NCBI GenBank assembly: GCA_020633205.1
Contig: JACKEB010000011.1
Span: forward strand, 912,501-976,500
DNA: 64,000 bases
Reading direction: 5' to 3'
From: Polyangiaceae bacterium
Lineage (GTDB): Bacteria; Myxococcota_A; Polyangia; Polyangiales; Polyangiaceae
Below are positions 10,363 through 18,009 of the stretch, one piece after another. The notes beneath the pieces are model-generated. The model had not been told where the DNA came from. It searched no databases and saw nothing but the letters and a program-made list of their open reading frames with translations. How positions within the stretch are numbered: position 1 is the first letter of the stretch; every line of letters starts with the position of its first letter. Made by a program: the position numbers and the translations under genes.

Positions 10363-11217
10363 ATGGCTGGCTCGGCTCCCATCACGCTCTGTGGTTCGCT
10401 GTCCCTGTTTGCGTCCCCCGTCGGCGCGGCGATGCACAACGCGGGTTACCGCGAGCTTGGACTGGCGTTCAGCTATGTGCCGTTTGCGCTCGATGAAGCG
10501 CAGCTGGGTGACGCCTTGAGCGGAATGCGGGCGCTGGGGATCCGAGGCTTCGGGGTGTCGATGCCCTTCAAGCTCTCGATCATGCCGCTGCTCGATGAGA
10601 TCGATCCTCTCGCGGGCGCGATCGGCGCCGTGAACACGGTGGTGAACGAAGAGGGCCGGCTCGTCGGCCACAACACCGATGCTCGGGGAGCGTTGCGGGC
10701 GCTCGAGGAAGTCGAAAGCGTGAAGGGGCGCCAGGTGCTCGTGCTGGGAGCAGGAGGCGCGGCGCGGGCCGTGGCGTTCGGGCTATCCGAGGCGGGCGCC
10801 CGGGTGATCATCGTGAACCGCAACCACGAGAAGGCACGGGAGCTCGTGACAGAACTGCAATCGGCGCGGTCGCACTCGTCCGAGTCAGCGCAGGCTCTCG
10901 AGTCAGCTGAGGCGCTTGAGTTGGAGCAGGCGCTCGAACGCCGACCCCACATCGTCGTAAACGCCACGTCTGTCGGCATGGAGAACAACCCGGGGCTACC
11001 AATCCCCGCGGAAAGCGTGCCTGACGCTGCGCTGGTCATGGACATCGTCTACAAGCCACTTGTTACTCCGTGGCTCGAGCGTTGCCGGGAGCGTGGCAAT
11101 CGGGTGATCCACGGCGGACGCATGCTGCTGCATCAGGCGGCTCGACAGTTCGAACTCTACACCCAGCGAGAAGCGCCGCTCACGGCGATGGATCGCGCGC
11201 TGAGAGAATACGTTTGA
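10363..11217 (+). CDS. aroE: Shikimate dehydrogenase
   Basis: A 284-aa enzyme that reduces 3-dehydroshikimate to shikimate with NADPH in aromatic amino acid synthesis. Substrate-site motifs are FASPVGAAMHN near residue 17, VSMPFK with catalytic Lys70, GAVNTVV (about 88-94) and GHNTDA with Asp106. The nucleotide-binding loop is GAGGAARAV (129-137). NATSVGM and the C-terminal GGRMLLHQA block are also present. Short acidic insertions (about 165-190) separate the two lobes. ATG start. No neighbouring gene of the shikimate pathway is present. Confidence 0.9.
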   Translation: MAGSAPITLCGSLSLFASPVGAAMHNAGYRELGLAFSYVPFALDEAQLGDALSGMRALGIRGFGVSMPFKLSIMPLLDEIDPLAGAIGAVNTVVNEEGRLVGHNTDARGALRALEEVESVKGRQVLVLGAGGAARAVAFGLSEAGARVIIVNRNHEKARELVTELQSARSHSSESAQALESAEALELEQALERRPHIVVNATSVGMENNPGLPIPAESVPDAALVMDIVYKPLVTPWLERCRERGNRVIHGGRMLLHQAARQFELYTQREAPLTAMDRALREYV

Positions 11218-12015
11218 GCGACCAGGGGAGCATCGAGATCAGACGCTCGGGGTGAGGCTCATTGGACCCAAGTTGGGCGGCGCTGCGATAACGCGGCGCG
11301 TTGAGGGCTCTGCAAAAAATGCATGGTCCACCAGGGGGCCTGACAGTGGTGCCATCCTTACTCGCGCCTGGCTCTGGCGTCGGACAGTCATCTTATTGGG
11401 TTGCTTGGGTTTTTTGCGGTTTGCTTGGGTGTGGCACGATGACTGCTAAAGGGCTGGTACTTGTCCGGTCCCCTGGTGGACCTGCTTGGCTTGGTTTTCT
11501 TCTCTTCCTCCCTTCCTTACGGCTTTCTCTTCTCTTCGATTAGCTCTTGAGCTTCGTTTTGGCGTGACCCTCCCCTTCGTGTCTCCGCCGCTTGGCTTTC
11601 TAGGCCGCTTAACGTTCTCGCTTGCTTCTTTGGCTTGAACCTCTCGAAGAGCCTCTGGTGTCGCGCCGTCTTGCGGTGCGTTCTGCTCGCCCTTTCGCGG
11701 CGGCAGGCTGAAGTTCTTCTCTTTGGGCCCGCACCTTTGAGTGCTGGAGCCGGACTTGACTGCCCCTGGGATGGGGCGCGTGTTGGCTTGGCTTAGATTT
11801 TTGCTTTTGCTTTTGCTTGCTTGAGGAACCAAAGGCCGGGCGCGGCGTTGCCGCCCTGGACTTGGTCCGAGCCATGAGAGGCCCTGTTCGGTTCGCTGAA
11901 CGGGGTCGTGGCTTTTTGTGCCGACGCTCTTGGGTGAGCCGCGTCGGTGTCTGGTGAGTCCAACCCGGCCTCCCCCGAGATGATTCCCCACCGGCGCACT
12001 TTTTGATTCGCCGGG
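11218..12015. other. Long non-coding stretch with strand-biased composition
   Basis: About 800 bases without a recognisable gene. From about 11500 to 11830 the plus strand is strongly pyrimidine-rich, and TTTGCT-type units repeat at about 11799-11822. Frames of up to 181 codons are open on the minus strand, but their products are Lys/Arg/Ser/Gln-rich, have no domain and overlap in different frames, which suggests compositional bias rather than coding. It could be a decayed gene, an acquired fragment or a long untranslated region. Confidence 0.5.
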
Positions 12016-12543
12016 CTACTTAGCGAAGGGGGCGCCAAACACCGAGTCCGCACGAGCCTCTGCATGGCAGCGTCGGCAGCGCTCCGCGTCGCGCGTTCGG
12101 ATGAAGCCGTCGTTATCGAGTTCATCGAAGCGCCAGCCCTGCGCTTCCTTGCGCATCACGAACAGACCCTCTGGCTCGCCGCTCTTGGCGTCGAACAGCC
12201 GCTCCACGAAGGTAGCGCCGATCGGGAAGACCGTGTCTCGACTGGGGTGGAGATAGCTCGCTTCGAGCGTGGCCTCGGCGTGAACGGTGTACGTGAAGCG
12301 TCCACCACCGTGGCCGAGCGACGTGGGGCGCTCCGCGCCAAGGGGGAGCTCCGGCAGGGCGGACACCGTCGCCCAGTCATCCAGCCGCTTCGGCTTTTTG
12401 GGCGCGGCGACGGGCGGGGTTTGGCCTTTGGACGTGGGGCGGCTCGACTCGGCCGGGCCAGGGCTCGAGCCGGCGCAACCGAACGCGAACGTCAGCGACA
12501 GCACGCCGACCGCGCAGGACCGTAAGCAAGCAGCGAAATCCAA
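12016..12543 (-). CDS. Cytochrome P460-like haem lipoprotein
   Basis: About 175 aa from a likely TTG start at 12543. A signal peptide ends in the lipobox FAFGC. The C-terminal half resembles the cytochrome P460 fold: a FVMRKEAQGWRFDELD block, then CRRCH (class c haem attachment, CxxCH) and DSVFG. Family members are periplasmic c-type haem proteins; some oxidise hydroxylamine and others detoxify NO-related compounds. The start is uncertain because a longer frame runs to 12747 but would cover the divergent PDZ-thioredoxin gene. The two 5' ends nearly touch. Confidence 0.65.
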   Translation of the reverse strand: MDFAACLRSCAVGVLSLTFAFGCAGSSPGPAESSRPTSKGQTPPVAAPKKPKRLDDWATVSALPELPLGAERPTSLGHGGGRFTYTVHAEATLEASYLHPSRDTVFPIGATFVERLFDAKSGEPEGLFVMRKEAQGWRFDELDNDGFIRTRDAERCRRCHAEARADSVFGAPFAK

Positions 12544-12566
12544 TGGCTCATGGTACCACGCAGGAT

Positions 12567-13481
12567 ATGCAGTTTCGCATCGGCTTCGGGTCTGCGCTGA
12601 CACTCGCGGCTTGTGCGTTGACGGTTGCGTGCGGCGCCCCGAGCGAGCCGGTGAAGGCCCCTGAGGATTCGCAGCCTGTGCTGTTTCCCGAGGGAATGGA
12701 TCCTGACGCTCCCCAGAGTGCTGGCTGGCTTGGCGCTGAGCTAGCACTCGCCGCTCCCGATGAACCGGGCGTGAGGGTGGCGGCCGTGCTCCCCAGATCG
12801 CCTGCCGCTCGCGCAGGGCTTCAGGCGCAGGATGTCATCATGAGCATCGATGGCGAGACCATGAATAGCCCGGATGCGGTGGTCATGAAGATCAAAGGCG
12901 CAGGCGCGGGAAAGCGAGTCGCCTTTGGTGTGCGGAGGGCGGGCAAGGATCGTCTGCTCGCTGTGACCCTGGGAGAGCGCCCAAGTGAAGGTCAGCTCGT
13001 GGAGCAGGCGTACGTAGGCGCGAAGGCTCCGGACTTTCAAGGTCTCGTCGGCGTGCAGGGGCAGGTTCCCGCGAGCATCGGTGGCTACCGTGGGAAGGTC
13101 GTGCTGGTCGAGTTCTGGGCTGACTGGTGCATGGTCTGCCGCATGCTTGTTCCGACAATGAAACAATGGCACCGACGTTGGGCCGGCCAGGGAGTGGAGA
13201 TCCTCGCCATCACCACTGACACGCTGGATGTCGCTGTGCGCTCCAGCGTGGAGCAGGAGCTCGACTATGCGGTGGCTGCGGATCTCCACGGAAAGACGTC
13301 CGTGGCATATCACGCGTACGCGCTGCCTTCTGTGTTTTTGATCGACCAACAGGGTGTGGTGAGGGATCTCATGGTGGGCTTTGACGAGCGCAAGATCGCC
13401 GAGCTGGAGCGCACCGTTGATGCGTTGCTGGCAGGCGCTCCCCAGGCTCCCGCCGCAGGTCCTGAGGGCCTCGCGCCTTGA
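12567..13481 (+). CDS. PDZ-thioredoxin fusion lipoprotein
   Basis: A 304-aa exported protein. The signal peptide has lipobox LTVAC. A PDZ domain (about 55-145) contains PGVRVAAVLPRSPAARAGL. A TlpA/ResA-type thioredoxin fold (about 150-290) has the active site WCMVC (Cys188, Cys191) and a cis-Pro segment ALPSVFLID. It probably reduces or exchanges disulfides in cell-envelope proteins, with the PDZ part recruiting C-termini. ATG at 12567 gives the best signal peptide; ATG at 12543 is an alternative. Its stop overlaps the start of the following subtilase (TTGA), indicating coupling. Confidence 0.85.
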   Translation: MQFRIGFGSALTLAACALTVACGAPSEPVKAPEDSQPVLFPEGMDPDAPQSAGWLGAELALAAPDEPGVRVAAVLPRSPAARAGLQAQDVIMSIDGETMNSPDAVVMKIKGAGAGKRVAFGVRRAGKDRLLAVTLGERPSEGQLVEQAYVGAKAPDFQGLVGVQGQVPASIGGYRGKVVLVEFWADWCMVCRMLVPTMKQWHRRWAGQGVEILAITTDTLDVAVRSSVEQELDYAVAADLHGKTSVAYHAYALPSVFLIDQQGVVRDLMVGFDERKIAELERTVDALLAGAPQAPAAGPEGLAP

Positions 13482-15922
13482 AGCGCGCGTTCTGGTTGGT
13501 CGCGCTGAGTTGCGCGTTCGCGAGCACGAGTGCAGTAGCGCAGATCTCCGCTCCCGGCGCCCTGCGGCAGCTCGGCGACGCGGACTTTCTGCGCGTCGCC
13601 GCCACGTCTCTCGGACGAGCAGAGCCTCGGGTGCCGGTGGTCATTCTCCACCCAGAGCGTTGGGCAGACGACGCGCCCCTAACTGCTGTGAGCGCCCAAT
13701 ACTCGAGCGCGTGGCTCACACCCGGCGAGGTCACGGCGTTGCAGCAGGCGCATGGGGATTGGCGCATCGAGTGGGCGCCACCTCGCCACGTGTTGCTCGA
13801 CAAGGCGGCGCTGTGGACCCGTTCTGTGGAGTTTCGCGCGGAAACGGGACGCGCTGGGGCTGGCGCAGTCGTTGGCGTGATCGACACTGGCATTGACACC
13901 AAGCACCCTGATTTCCAGAACCTCGATGGGTCGACCCGCATCGCCTGGCTACTCGACTTTTCGCGTAACCCTGCCGGGCTACATCCGGACTTGGAAGACA
14001 GCTATGGCTGCACCAGCTTGACTCCCTGCGCGGTGTACTCGGCCGAAGATCTGAACGCTGCGAAGGATGCGGGCAAGACGCTGTCGAGTGATGGGTTCGG
14101 TCACGGCACTCACGTGACCTCCCTCGCTGCGGGGAACGGCTTCTCCACGGACCCGAGTCGCTTCATCGGTGTCGCTCCCGAGGCGAAGCTGATCATCGTG
14201 CGCGGGGATCGCGGTGCGAGTGGATCGTTCTACGACGCTGACATTCTGCTCGGCACTCGCTTCGTGTTTGAGCGCGCTCAGGAGATGGGCTTGCCTGCGG
14301 TGCTCAATCTCAGCTTGGGCTCCGACTTCGGCGCCCATGACGGCACGTCCGCTCTTGAGCAAGGGCTAGCCGAGTTTGTCGGCGACGAGTTCCCTGGGCG
14401 GGCGATCGTTGTTGCCGCAGGGAATAGCGGTGCGGTCTACAATGGGTTATCCGCGCGCTATCCTGACCCATGGGGCCCGCACACCGAGGTACACGTTCCC
14501 CACGCCTCGAGCGTGCGTGTGCCCGTGGTCACGCCCAAGGGCAGCAAAGACAAGACATCCGCGCGGGTGTACATCTGGATCACCTCACGTCCAGGAGACG
14601 AACTCGAAGTTGGCTTGGACGACTCCGAGGGGGAGTGGATCCCACCGCTCGAATTCGGGCGCGCTGCGGCGTTCAAGCAGGACGAGCTGACCGTCACCAT
14701 CTTCAACGGCGATCGCAGCTTGGAGAGCCCGCTCACCATCCCGAACGCCGCGGTGGTCGTGCTCGACGGGACTTGGAAAGCCGGAGAGACGTTCGCGCTG
14801 CGCTTGGAGGGACACGGTTCTGCCGTGATTTGGCTGCAGTCGGACGGCGACTTGTCACCCAGCGCTGGCAGCGTCGGGGCTCTGGTCCCGCGCGCGATGA
14901 AAGAGGGGACCGTCAATCTGCCGGGCTCCCACCCGGAGTTGATCGCCGTGGGAGCGACGATCAATCGCTTGTCCTGGCCCACCCGCGACGGAGCGACGAT
15001 CAAGGTTTCGAGCCTCGGCTCCGTCGAGAACCCTCCGAGCGACGGCACGGCGTACTTCTCTTCGGCGGGGCCGAACGCTGTTGGGGTCATGAAGCCCGAC
15101 ATCAGCGCGCCCGGCGCCTTCGTGGCGGGCGCCATGAGCAGCCTTGCGGATCCTGGGCGCACGAACAACACGGGGATCTTCTCTGGAGCCGGAGTTTGCT
15201 CGTCGGGTGCTGACTGCTTGGTGATTGATGATTACCACGCGGTAACGAGCGGGACGAGCATGGCCGCTCCACAAGTCACCGGTGCCGTTGCGCTGCTCCT
15301 GGAAGGTGACCCAAGCCTGACGCAGTCCCGGGTCCGCGCCTTGCTGCAAGCGGGCGCCCGTCCCCTGGAAGGGCTGGTTCCGCTCCCGCAGCAGATGGGA
15401 GCTGGTGGGCTTGATACCCTCGGCGCCCTCGAGGCTCAGCTCCTAGAAGGCGGAGTGCAGGGCGAGCAAGCAGACCCCGACGGGAGTCGAAGCTGGATGA
15501 ACGTCGCGGCTTCGTTTGCGCATCCGGACCCGGCGTGGCCTTTCGACGTCTACCTCGAGTTGCGCACTGCAAGCGGGCACCTGGCGGATCGCGTCTCCAA
15601 CGCTGATCTCGAACTCGTGGTGGGAAATGGCAAACAGACGGACCAGTTGACCCGTGTCGCACCCGGGCTGTGGCGGGCGCGCGTCGCGGCCTCCGCGGGT
15701 ACTGGTGGCAAGCAGCTCGGGTTGAATGTGAAATTCCAAGGGGAAACTCTCATGTCGCGGTCGCTCCCCATCGCGGTGGACCCGCACCTGGTTGGGACCA
15801 CGCCGCGTGCGCGAGGTGGATGTCAGCTCGCCCCCAGCGGACCTGGCTCTGGTGGGCTATGGCTGGTCGCCGCCTCCTTGGTGTTAGGCTGGCGCCGCCG
15901 CTACTCCATGTCGACCAAGTAG
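13478..15922 (+). CDS. Subtilisin-like serine protease (S8) with MYXO-CTERM-like tail
   Basis: An 814-aa secreted protease. The signal peptide (residues 1-22) ends SAVAQ. The catalytic triad is Asp136 (VIDTGIDTKHPDF), His209 (GHGTHVTS) and Ser594 (SGTSMAAP). A large insertion, about 300-530, lies between His and Ser. The C-terminus has a Gly-Cys motif (GGCQLAPS), a hydrophobic helix and WRRRY, as in MYXO-CTERM sorting tails, so it is probably processed and displayed at the surface. The start is TTG at 13478 and overlaps the stop of the PDZ-thioredoxin gene. The 3' end overlaps the convergent gene by 22 bases. Confidence 0.92.
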   Translation: MKRAFWLVALSCAFASTSAVAQISAPGALRQLGDADFLRVAATSLGRAEPRVPVVILHPERWADDAPLTAVSAQYSSAWLTPGEVTALQQAHGDWRIEWAPPRHVLLDKAALWTRSVEFRAETGRAGAGAVVGVIDTGIDTKHPDFQNLDGSTRIAWLLDFSRNPAGLHPDLEDSYGCTSLTPCAVYSAEDLNAAKDAGKTLSSDGFGHGTHVTSLAAGNGFSTDPSRFIGVAPEAKLIIVRGDRGASGSFYDADILLGTRFVFERAQEMGLPAVLNLSLGSDFGAHDGTSALEQGLAEFVGDEFPGRAIVVAAGNSGAVYNGLSARYPDPWGPHTEVHVPHASSVRVPVVTPKGSKDKTSARVYIWITSRPGDELEVGLDDSEGEWIPPLEFGRAAAFKQDELTVTIFNGDRSLESPLTIPNAAVVVLDGTWKAGETFALRLEGHGSAVIWLQSDGDLSPSAGSVGALVPRAMKEGTVNLPGSHPELIAVGATINRLSWPTRDGATIKVSSLGSVENPPSDGTAYFSSAGPNAVGVMKPDISAPGAFVAGAMSSLADPGRTNNTGIFSGAGVCSSGADCLVIDDYHAVTSGTSMAAPQVTGAVALLLEGDPSLTQSRVRALLQAGARPLEGLVPLPQQMGAGGLDTLGALEAQLLEGGVQGEQADPDGSRSWMNVAASFAHPDPAWPFDVYLELRTASGHLADRVSNADLELVVGNGKQTDQLTRVAPGLWRARVAASAGTGGKQLGLNVKFQGETLMSRSLPIAVDPHLVGTTPRARGGCQLAPSGPGSGGLWLVAASLVLGWRRRYSMSTK

Positions 15923-17322
15923 AGCGAGTAGTCGTGGGGCTCGAAGGGGCTGACGTCGGGGTCGAACGGGTGATTCAAGTCGACTCCGCCCTGATTGACC
16001 CCGGTGATGAGCAGCGCTTCGCCTTGCTTTGCGTCCAGGACCAAGGTGCGCTCGGTCTGCGTGGCGCGGGGCTCGTACTTGATCGCCACTTGCTTCCTGA
16101 GTTGCCCTGCGGAATCAAGGATCGCCACGTTCCACTTGAAGCTGACCGGGACTTCCCAGTTGGCGCGGAGCCCGAGCTCGGGGGCTTCCGGCAGCTTGTC
16201 TAACTCCAGGAAGACGAACACCGCGCCGGTGGGTTCGACGGCTCGCCACGGTGCAACGAATTTCGGCAGCTCCGAGTAGCGCAGCGCCCAGTCGAAGCGC
16301 ACCCGACCGAAGCTGCCTACCCAGGCCATCTCTGGCAGGCCGCGTCCGTCGTCGCGATCTCCTAGGCGTGCTCGCGCTAGCGCGAAGTCTGCCAGCATAT
16401 TCGCGACTTCCACGGGATCCTCGTCGAAGGTGTGGCGTACGACGTCGAAGATATCCGGCTCGTTGTCGTACAACCAACCATCGCCCTCGGTCAGGCTCGC
16501 CCCCAGGGCATACAGGCTGAGCCCTAGGGTGCCCCAGCGACTCGCCCCGTATTTCTCGTCCAAGAACTCGAAGAAGAGCGCTGCGCCGCCTTCGGCGGAA
16601 GGTGCGAGGTCGGAGCCTGACAGGGCTAGCTGAGGGTTCCGTTGCGCGTCGTCGATGGCGCTAGCATCCATATCCGTGGGGTAACCAATGGTCCACCAGA
16701 CTTGTGTCGATACGGCGCGCCGGGTGAACGGGGACTCTGAAGCATCGAGGCGCAAGGCGCTCAGCTCGGTCAGGCACTGTACCGCCCAGCGGTCGCGCTC
16801 CGCACCGCGCGGCAACGGACTTTGGCAGTAGCCCGACGCTTGATCTCGCACCCCATACGTTGGCGCGTCGGCGAGCACTTCCAGGCCCTGAGCTGCGTTC
16901 AGGTACCAATCCACGCGCGGGTCGCCGCCCCGCGCCTCATCGCCGAGCGGTGTCGGCAGCTCTTGCACGTCAATCAGGCGCTCCCAAGCGCTGACCAACG
17001 CGCCCAGCGCTTCACTGACTCCCTGGGGATCGGCTCCAGGTAGGTGATGCACGCACACCGGACGCTGAGCAGAGCAGCTGCGGAGCGAAGAAGCGGGGCG
17101 TGGAGCCTCGATGCGTGCTCGACCGGTTGGGAGCCACGGATCCCACTTCACGGGTGCCTTTGGAGGCGGGGCCCCCATGCGTCCACCGAACAGGGCGCCT
17201 GGCACTCGACCTGGCTCCTTGTCCGCGAGCACCGGCTTACCTAACCCCATGATCCCGCAGAAAAAGAGCCATCCCAGCGTGCGCCAGGGGCGTGGAGACG
17301 GGATTTGGGGGGGAGGGGACAT
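15901..17322 (-). CDS. Secreted protein of unknown function
   Basis: A 473-aa protein with an N-terminal signal peptide (cleavage near PVLA-DKEP, about residue 34), then a Pro-rich stretch and a globular region. I do not recognise a family. The segment EGGAALFFEFLDEKYG followed by a long helical region resembles the helical scaffold of some zinc peptidases, but no HExxH motif is present. Several Cys residues (about 87-160) suggest periplasmic disulfides. ATG at 17322 is chosen because it starts a good signal peptide; the open frame continues to 18114 across the divergent gene and is rejected there. Confidence 0.75.
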   Translation of the reverse strand: MSPPPQIPSPRPWRTLGWLFFCGIMGLGKPVLADKEPGRVPGALFGGRMGAPPPKAPVKWDPWLPTGRARIEAPRPASSLRSCSAQRPVCVHHLPGADPQGVSEALGALVSAWERLIDVQELPTPLGDEARGGDPRVDWYLNAAQGLEVLADAPTYGVRDQASGYCQSPLPRGAERDRWAVQCLTELSALRLDASESPFTRRAVSTQVWWTIGYPTDMDASAIDDAQRNPQLALSGSDLAPSAEGGAALFFEFLDEKYGASRWGTLGLSLYALGASLTEGDGWLYDNEPDIFDVVRHTFDEDPVEVANMLADFALARARLGDRDDGRGLPEMAWVGSFGRVRFDWALRYSELPKFVAPWRAVEPTGAVFVFLELDKLPEAPELGLRANWEVPVSFKWNVAILDSAGQLRKQVAIKYEPRATQTERTLVLDAKQGEALLITGVNQGGVDLNHPFDPDVSPFEPHDYSLYLVDME

Positions 17323-17375
17323 AATCGGGCCACCCGTCCCACGGTTAGTGATGGGACGGGCGAGTCTCCCGGGAT

Positions 17376-17406
17376 TTGACAGTTCGACCAAGGACCCCTC
17401 TATACT
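17376..17406 (+). promoter_or_regulatory. Sigma-70-type promoter for the 17452-19592 gene pair
   Basis: A perfect -35 TTGACA (17376-17381) is followed by TCTATACT (17399-17406), which gives a TCTATA -10 at 17-base spacing or TATACT at 19. It lies about 46 bases before the ATG at 17452. Confidence 0.6.
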
Positions 17407-17451
17407 GCATTGGCTTTCGCGGGTTGATTTCCAGCCGCGAACTAGACACCT

Positions 17452-18009
17452 ATGGTTCAGGCGAAGTTCGACCCAGCGCTCGCATTGAAGTTCGATCTCG
17501 GACGCGGAACTCTCTCCCAAGTCGGAGGTGGGTCCCGCGTCATTCTGCCCGCCGACGTCTTGACCCGCTTGCTCGAGGGAGCATCTGAGCAGGTTTGCCG
17601 CGACGTGGGTCAGCACCTCGGCACTGACCTCGGCCGGCGAGCGGGGTTGGCGATGGGAGACAGCGACACCGCTGCACCAGAGCGAGTGCTGGAGTTCCTT
17701 GGCGGGGAACTGGCGCTGATGGGCCTTGGCAGCCTCGGCTTCGAACGCTGGGGCCGCGCGCTGGTGTTTTCGGTGGTGGATTCGCCATTCGGAACCAGTG
17801 CAGACAGCTTCATGGCGGCTTTGTTCGACGGGGCGATGCTCCGCTTGTACGGCAAGACGACGAGCAGCATCTGCTTGGGTCGCGTAGGTAAGCGCGTGCG
17901 CTTTCTGGTCTCGGGGGAAAGCGCGGCCAAGCGTGTGAAGGGCTGGCTGGATAGCGGGGTGCACTGGGGAGAAGTCCTCTCGCGCCTTCAGTCCGGAGGT
18001 GACGCGTGA
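17452..18009 (+). CDS. Conserved-looking hypothetical protein
   Basis: A 185-aa protein with no signal peptide or membrane helix. It appears alpha/beta, with a Gly-rich N-terminal half and a C-terminal stretch KRVRFLVSGESAAKRVKGWL. I cannot assign a family; the layout (small domain, single exposed Cys segment SSICLG) is loosely like V4R-type ligand-binding domains, but that is weak. It is preceded by a good sigma-70-like promoter. Its stop overlaps the GTG start of the following acidic protein, so the two are translated together and probably act together. Confidence 0.75.
   Translation: MVQAKFDPALALKFDLGRGTLSQVGGGSRVILPADVLTRLLEGASEQVCRDVGQHLGTDLGRRAGLAMGDSDTAAPERVLEFLGGELALMGLGSLGFERWGRALVFSVVDSPFGTSADSFMAALFDGAMLRLYGKTTSSICLGRVGKRVRFLVSGESAAKRVKGWLDSGVHWGEVLSRLQSGGDA

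Noticed and set aside
10069..10671. N-terminal extension of the DUF2314-ankyrin frame
   Set aside because: It would overlap aroE on the other strand, is unlike DUF2314 proteins, and a good ribosome site precedes the ATG at 10068.
11609..11875. Minus-strand frame starting MARTKSRAA, resembling a histone H3 start
   Set aside because: The likeness covers only the first five residues; the rest is low-complexity and the region lacks coding character.
15901..15922. Overlap of subtilase and convergent gene as a sign of a wrong frame
   Set aside because: Both C-termini are well supported (the sorting tail in one, the continuous frame in the other) and short convergent overlaps are common here, as with map and the GGDEF gene.
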